DNA of 64,000 nucleotides, from contig JAOVFP010000010.1 in NCBI GenBank assembly GCA_025738555.1, forward strand, positions 310,001 through 374,000, written 5' to 3'. Numbering within the stretch: position 1 is the stretch's first letter; the number at the start of each line of letters is the position of its first letter. The notes under the pieces were generated by a model. The model made no database searches. It saw nothing but the letters and a program-made list of their open reading frames with translations, and was not told the origin of the DNA. The translations under genes were made by a program, and so were the position numbers. The DNA comes from Cyathus striatus. Its lineage: Eukaryota; Basidiomycota; Agaricomycetes; Agaricales; Nidulariaceae. Positions 58,146 to 64,000 of the stretch are shown here, in pieces.

Positions 58146-61100
58146 ACGGGAACATAAAGAGAGCATTTCTTTTTTGGTTGATCTGGTTGATCTGGATCAT
58201 GGAACTGTAAATCTGCCTATTATTTATGATCTTCGTGCGGTATTAGTTACCTAGTATGTACTTACCGATATTCTGATCAGTCGAATATATTATTATGTGT
58301 GAATATCGTGGTACTGGTGTAGTTTGAATCTTGCTGCGGCAAGGGCTTAACAACGGTGACGATTCATCCGCGCAGTTGAATGTTGACTGACAAATGACGA
58401 TTATATTTATTTATTGTAGCCATTACGTTAAACAAAACCTCAAATGAGACTTGCCAGCAGTTTAGTGTAGCTAGCCCGGACCATGGTCTTGACTTTCCGG
58501 GGAGGGCCGGTAGTGTGATTGTTTGCTTCAACCTTTGTGCTCAAACAAAAGAAACTCCGCTTCGAGTTGCAACTCTAATTTAGCCATCCGATGACGTCTA
58601 GCTGTAGCTCTCTCACCAAGGTGCTTTACAACCAAGTACTCCCATATTTCTACAGTATAACTTCGACAAATTCACTGTCTGCGCTTGAGCCTTGAAGACA
58701 AATATCCCTATTTCCACCACGTCGCCAATGCACTGCTGAATTCCGATCCTCGTCCCGACTATGAGCGTTAGAACGTTAGCCTCTGGAACGTGTCACTTGA
58801 CTACACATTACGACTCACGTCGGCGGGCCTGTTGTGCAACCTACGTGTCTGGAGACGGGGTCGGTATTGTGCTCGGAACGATATCTGAAGGTGCGCATTG
58901 TACAAGCAGGTGTGCCTGTTCCTCCTGAGAAACAGTTCCGCACTGCTAATTAGTACCCCATTCTTCCAGATCCAATATGCCAATCGCACGGCCCGTCCGC
59001 GTCTATACTTCCCTCCTCCCTTTTTACTTGCCCTCTATAGCCATGTACTATGCAGTGTACCAGGCATATATACGACGATATCTCCAGCTGTCAATGTTCC
59101 GTGGTATGTTATGAGGCGATAGACTTTGTGGGTACGCGTATGTCTCCTGCTCTCCCCTCACCTGCATCCTCTCACTATTTACGATCCTCCTGCCTCAGGA
59201 ATAGAACCCCTTCTTTCTCCCACCTTCTACGCTCCAAACCAACAACCACATTCCAAGCAATCAAAACGAACACATCACCGACTCGGTACTTCATGCCCAT
59301 GGTTCGCACTCGGCGCTACCACCCACATAGACGTCCATCGAATCTTCCATCTACCGCGAACTCACCAGCAATATCAAGTCTGTGAGTATTTTGACAACCA
59401 TTCGTCTCACAAGACAGTTGCATGCATTGTGAAGCGCTGTATCGAGACTGAAAGAAGGGAAGTCATTGGTTTTGTGAGTTCAGTCAGGATCCGATGGTGG
59501 TATGAGTATCATGAGGAGGCGGTTACAGTACGTTATACCAGTCCTTTCTCAGACTCAATGACGAACTTACTCATACGTTTATAATAAACGCATTTGTGTT
59601 CAAATGCTTCATGCCTCCGTCGTACATGCACTCCAACTCTGTCCTCCTTCTTAAACGGATTCACGACCCCATGGGCCAACTCGCGCTACATTTTGCTTTA
59701 GCACCTTACTCATATCGTTGAGGTGGAATTCTAACCCTAAGGCACTATTCTTCCCCGATCCACCTACTCAAAGGAACATCCCATGCACGTAGGTTGAGTG
59801 GTGGAGGGAGGGTTGAACGTGAGATCGTACTGCAGGTCATACGTCCCTACTATTCTTCGTTCTACGAGGTGCTTATTTAAGGTCTTGACAGTGATAGATT
59901 GTTATGGTAATCAATCATGTAGGATCGAATTTATTGCTCTTATACTCAGTGTACGAATACACCGTTCGTGAAGTTAAGTAGTGGTCGAGAATATTCGTCG
60001 AGCTTCCACAGTTCGCATTTCCCCAACTTGTAGATGTACAGAGTGTACTCAGAGGGAAGGAGACAAGTCGCATGGCACGATAGTAGATTATCAGAGTACA
60101 TCGCTACTTTGTAGCTCAATATACCCTTAATTCTACGTTATCGAACTTGTTACATTATTATCATTATATTCACAGCTACCGGATCTATCCATCTCATGTC
60201 GCCTTGTACTCAGTAAACCGTAAGCTGGTATGGGTAGATGTACTACTCGCACATTGTTACATAACTGGCCTCATTCATTAGGCAAGGTCATTCTTCCATA
60301 ACTAAATCCTCTACTCCACCAACCAACACGTACCATCGTCTCAGCCAAGGTCGAAGTATCAACATATCAACCAAAAACCTCCCTTCCATAAACTTTAAAA
60401 CGACGTAAGATCTCTTTCACGCCTTTCTCCTTCATCGGGTTCTTCACTTCCCCATTCTGACTCAGCTCAACGAACACATGCTTTTTTACCCACTCGAAAT
60501 CATACTGAGATAACCTAAAACATATACCTTGTCCACCCGGGGCGCATGTATGGGTAGACTGAACTCGGTCAAGCTCGGTGATAAGTACGGCACGAGCGGC
60601 CCGTACTCAACTCGCGTCAACGTGTCGACTGTGGGAAATGTGGAAGCCTCGCACGGACCATGAATTCGAAGTGAATCCATCCGTCACAACTTTGTCTAAG
60701 TACCAGCTAAGTACGCCAAGTCTCGACTGTCTAAAAGCGGCGGGGAAATGGACTCTTGAGCACCATGCGAGTCAGTGCCTGCAGAATGTGACATCGAGAA
60801 CACCGTCCGTCACTACGTCTCGAGAGAGTCGAGACTGGGGTCAGACCACATAAACCCCCCACCTCACAGTTCGCAAATCCCTCGCTCCGGCTCACCCTCT
60901 TCTGTATCCATGCGCTGCATAAAACATACGTCGATTTTGAGTTCAGGTGGCCGATTCAAGATTACGATTACATTGGTACGTGCACCTCCATTCCTCCCTC
61001 TTAGCTACGCGTTACTAACAAGCCTCCCTTATCAGGAATAGAACCACTTCCGTCACGCACCCCCTACTTGCCCTAACTAACACTCATACTCCCAGCGACG

Positions 61101-62764
61101 GGAACAAACGTCCATCAATTCGGTCCTTCTCGTCTACGCATTGCAGCTGTCGCTCCTTACCTCGCGGACGTCTATCCAACGTTCTGTCTACCACGAACTC
61201 GTTAGCAACATCGGGCCTGCGGCGTCGAAGGTGATTCATCGAATTAGATGGCGGATTGTGATGCGAAGGATCTTTACTTGGGCCATTGTCCCAATGCTAC
61301 AGGCTCTCATTAGTGTGTATCGAGTATCAGAGGGCTCAAAGTGAAGAATAGGTGAACCGTAAGTTGGGAGCAGTTTGATTATGGCATTCGAGGTATTGGA
61401 ACGCACGTACGTCCCCCCCTTCATCTCTATTCAAAGACTATAACCAACCTACCCACAGGGTTCGAAGTCGAACTTAGCTCTTCCACTACCGAAAGCCATA
61501 ACGCTCCCAGAATCTAACTCAGTTCTACTGTCATCTTCGTGTACCAAATGACGACTCCTCCCACGCCCTCTGCATGAATATGACAACATAGTCAACGAGA
61601 GACAAGTGTACACCAGGAACATGTGTGACGTGCGACGTTTCTTCCTAGGACTGCTCTGCACATGCAGCATAACTCTTATCAAATTTCGAGACAGTCCGGT
61701 CCTCAACGTGTTCACATCGTAGGACATAACGGAGTCCGGACTGCATGAAGTCGAGTGTACCTGCTACCATGTACCAAGCGTATGCGTTTTGACATGTGTT
61801 CTCTACTTTGTCGATAAGGTGATATACCACTCGTCCTTCCAAACTCACAGCAGTTTCCGTCCTCCCCTCCTGAAACCTCGTACTCAACCAACATCTATGA
61901 TACGCTACAACGATCTACAACCCGACCAACACGATCAAACTCAACTTTCACTCAGCTCGGAGACGTTCCGTGGTCTGAAGAACAATGTTTTAAATACTCG
62001 TCGTATGTAGGTGTAACTTGCTGTGTACAGAGATGCTAAGCGCCGGCGTTAAAATGTATGACGGTCATATAACGGACTAGTACGTCTTCCTCTCCTTCAC
62101 GTTGGCATTCGCTCTTCAAAGCACAATCTGTACTTTTATCTTTTTGGCGCTTATGAAACTGTCACCTATTTTTGCACTGGATCGCACGCATGTATACCTT
62201 GCTCTTTTAATAAAACTCCTTTGAATACTTCTTAAGAACTCGAGGTTATCGCTCTCACAAGGGATTATTTTTACTTAATGACGTCGATGCGATCGTTAAC
62301 CGGTATCTAAGCCACCCATTCACCTCACAGGGAGCGAATTCTTTCCTCCTTCCTTCCTGGAACTTCGCAGTGGACTAAGGCCACGACAGTATTTCCAGCT
62401 CTTATGATGGTCTACAAAGATATAGGTACCTGCGCGTCGATTCTCCCTCTCAACCACGTGTTAATCACAAGCTTTTCTCTCAGGTATAGAAGTCCTTCTG
62501 ATGACGTCCGTCATCCACCCTCTACGAGCCATGGCCCCAACTAACATCCGCACTCTGCGAGACGAAAATAGAACAGACCATCAATTCGCGACTACTTCCC
62601 TCGTAGATGTCAACGGTCAATCTAACGATCAGTCTACCGCGATATCGCTAGAACATCAGGCCTGCGACGTATTCGAAGGCGATGCGTTCTAAATGGGACC
62701 TTCCGAGAGTACATGATGAACACACAATTTTCTCATGTACAGCATCCTGACAGCATCGAAAATG
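58146..62764. repeat. B-to-A spacer duplication, second copy
   Basis: Parallels 18590-20127 joined to 22681-26030, without the CGGTAC insertion; the join is near 59837. The same blocks follow in order up to the A3 upstream region, including a module with intron-like GTACGT...CCCACAG at about 61405-61458. No intact gene. Confidence 0.65.
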
Positions 62765-62774
62765 CTATATATAT
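62765..62774 (+). promoter_or_regulatory. TATA element of A3
   Basis: CTATATATAT followed by GCTCTTCTCCCCC, about 90 bases before the A3 start codon; same arrangement as A1. Confidence 0.55.
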
Positions 62775-62858
62775 GCTCTTCTCCCCCAACCAAACTATTC
62801 CACTAAGACCTTACCAAACACCCCTGAGACACTGGTCATAAGAGTATCTTGCGCATAT

Positions 62859-64000
62859 ATGGCTTTCGAAGGAGCCAACAACTTCAAAATTATTGTTGGT
62901 GGAGATTTCAATCAACGAGAAATTAGTTATCATGATAATTCTGGTTCGTAAACATTCAGTCTTTCAAACATTGCTTACCATATTGACACATTTTCAGCCA
63001 AAGCAATGGATATTATCACTCGTGCAGCATGTCCAGGAGCAGGCCATCACTCTGCTGAGCGTGCAGATCCTCCCAAGTGTCATCCTGACACAAGAAAGAG
63101 AGTTATCAAAGAGATTATAAAATGGGTTAACACGCCAGATCCAGAGAATCGAATGATGTGGTTGAACGGAGCTGCTGGTGTAGGAAAGTCTGCTATTGCT
63201 CAGACAATAGCAGAGAACTCGAAGAACATGCTAATTTCCAGTTTTTTCTTTTCTCGAACTTTTACAAGTACAGGAAGAGATGATGGAACAAGAGTTATTC
63301 CAACAATTGTATATCACCTTGCAATTAGGATACCAGAAGCAAGAAGTTTTATCTTGGAAGAGCTGAAGCGTGACCCAGCCATATTTCACCACTCAATGGA
63401 GGAACAGTTGAAGAGTCTTTGTAAATCCAATCATACATCTCAAGATGAATGGCAATCTCCTTACTCCATGCCTAGTAATAATTGATGGTCTAGATGAATG
63501 CAACAGCACTGATGTTCAATCAAGGATCATAATGGCTATTGCAGACATTGCAGTGTCACAGCCACTGCAGCTGAGGTTTCTCATAGCAAGCAGGCCAGAA
63601 TGTGAAATTGACAAAACATTCAATTTACCATTTGTCAATAATATATCCATTCACCTAACTCTAGACTGGAAATATGATCCTGACCAGGATATCAAGACAT
63701 ATCTTCTAGATGGATTCAACATTATAAAACAGACTCATGCCTTAGCCTCTGAATTATCTGAAATTTCCAGCTGGCCAACATGGTCTGACCTAGCAGATTT
63801 GGTGAACAAATCATCTGGGCAGTTCATTTATGCTTCAATTGTGGTTAAATTCATTTCTGATGATAATCATGATCCACGAGAAGCTCTTAATGCTATCATT
63901 CATAAGACTATGGGAAGCACATTAGAAGAAAACCCTTTTGCTGAGTTAGATGCACTGTATGGTCACATTCTTTCATCAGCTGCATCAAAAACAAAGGGAG
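62859..64000 (+). pseudogene. NACHT-domain NLR-like gene A3, frameshifted, continues past the window
   Basis: Exon 1 is 62859-62943 (FEGANNFKIIVGGDFNQ), followed by a 54-nt intron and exon 2 from 62998. Walker A GAAGVGKS is intact. After the codons for EQLKSL, two bases present in A0, A1 and A2 (AG of CTAGT) are missing after 63418. The frame then runs to TAA at 63483-63485. Shifted by the deletion, the sequence is open from 63421 to the window end and encodes the expected Walker B (LVIIDGLDECN) and following NACHT region. There are no other lesions in the visible part, so this is a young pseudogene, or the 2-bp gap is an assembly error. Confidence 0.85.

Overview
The window looks like chromosomal DNA of a filamentous basidiomycete, most likely an agaricomycete. 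The genes carry many short introns (46-65 nt) with fungal donor, branch-point (CTAAC) and acceptor signals. The dominant family encodes NACHT P-loop NTPases with the N-terminal style (ER-A/S-DPP-R/K-CHP-x-TR) typical of the large agaricomycete NLR-like expansions. The species cannot be named from sequence alone. I saw no rRNA, tRNA or CRISPR array.

The backbone is a tandem array of seven NACHT genes, all on the + strand. In order: A0 (starts before the window, to 2444), B1 (15136-18019, one nonsense codon), A1 (26113-28916, intact), A2 (34866-37817, intact), C (42154-45294, intact mosaic with a B-type head and an A-type body), B2 (53004-56249, several disablements) and A3 (62859 to the window end, 2-bp frameshift). 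All share one plan. A 25-28 residue first exon carries a conserved F-x-G-A...F-x-I-I motif. A large exon holds NACHT and the following helical region. Two small exons encode a conserved C-terminal module. A final acidic, low-complexity tail exon ends the gene. WD40, ankyrin or TPR repeats are not seen. In A0, A1, A2 and C the tail is joined through a 56-nt intron that appears to be GC-AG; reading through it stops two codons later. The B genes have a GT-AG intron at the same place.

The spacers are duplicated with the genes: B1-spacer-A1 corresponds to B2-spacer-A3, and A0 downstream corresponds to A1 downstream. They consist largely of decayed copies of an unidentified module that still shows intron-like signals, plus orphan copies of the NACHT promoters.

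Mobile DNA is frequent and well delimited. There is an apparently intact 3.57-kb PIF/Harbinger element (8676-12243) with a SANT-like/coiled-coil gene and a HARBI1-like transposase, and a 142-bp relative (46022-46163). There are several TA-target inverted-repeat elements, an hAT-like element with an 8-bp target duplication and a TA element nested in its very end, a TA element nested inside another (47303-48426), a 2.5-kb insertion full of CGGTAC motifs, and a probable solo LTR. Paralogous spacers supply empty sites for several insertions.

The picture is a fast-evolving NLR-like cluster growing by segmental duplication, with gene conversion, tail shuffling and nonsense decay running alongside transposon insertion. 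A role in non-self recognition is inferred from family knowledge, not shown by the sequence.
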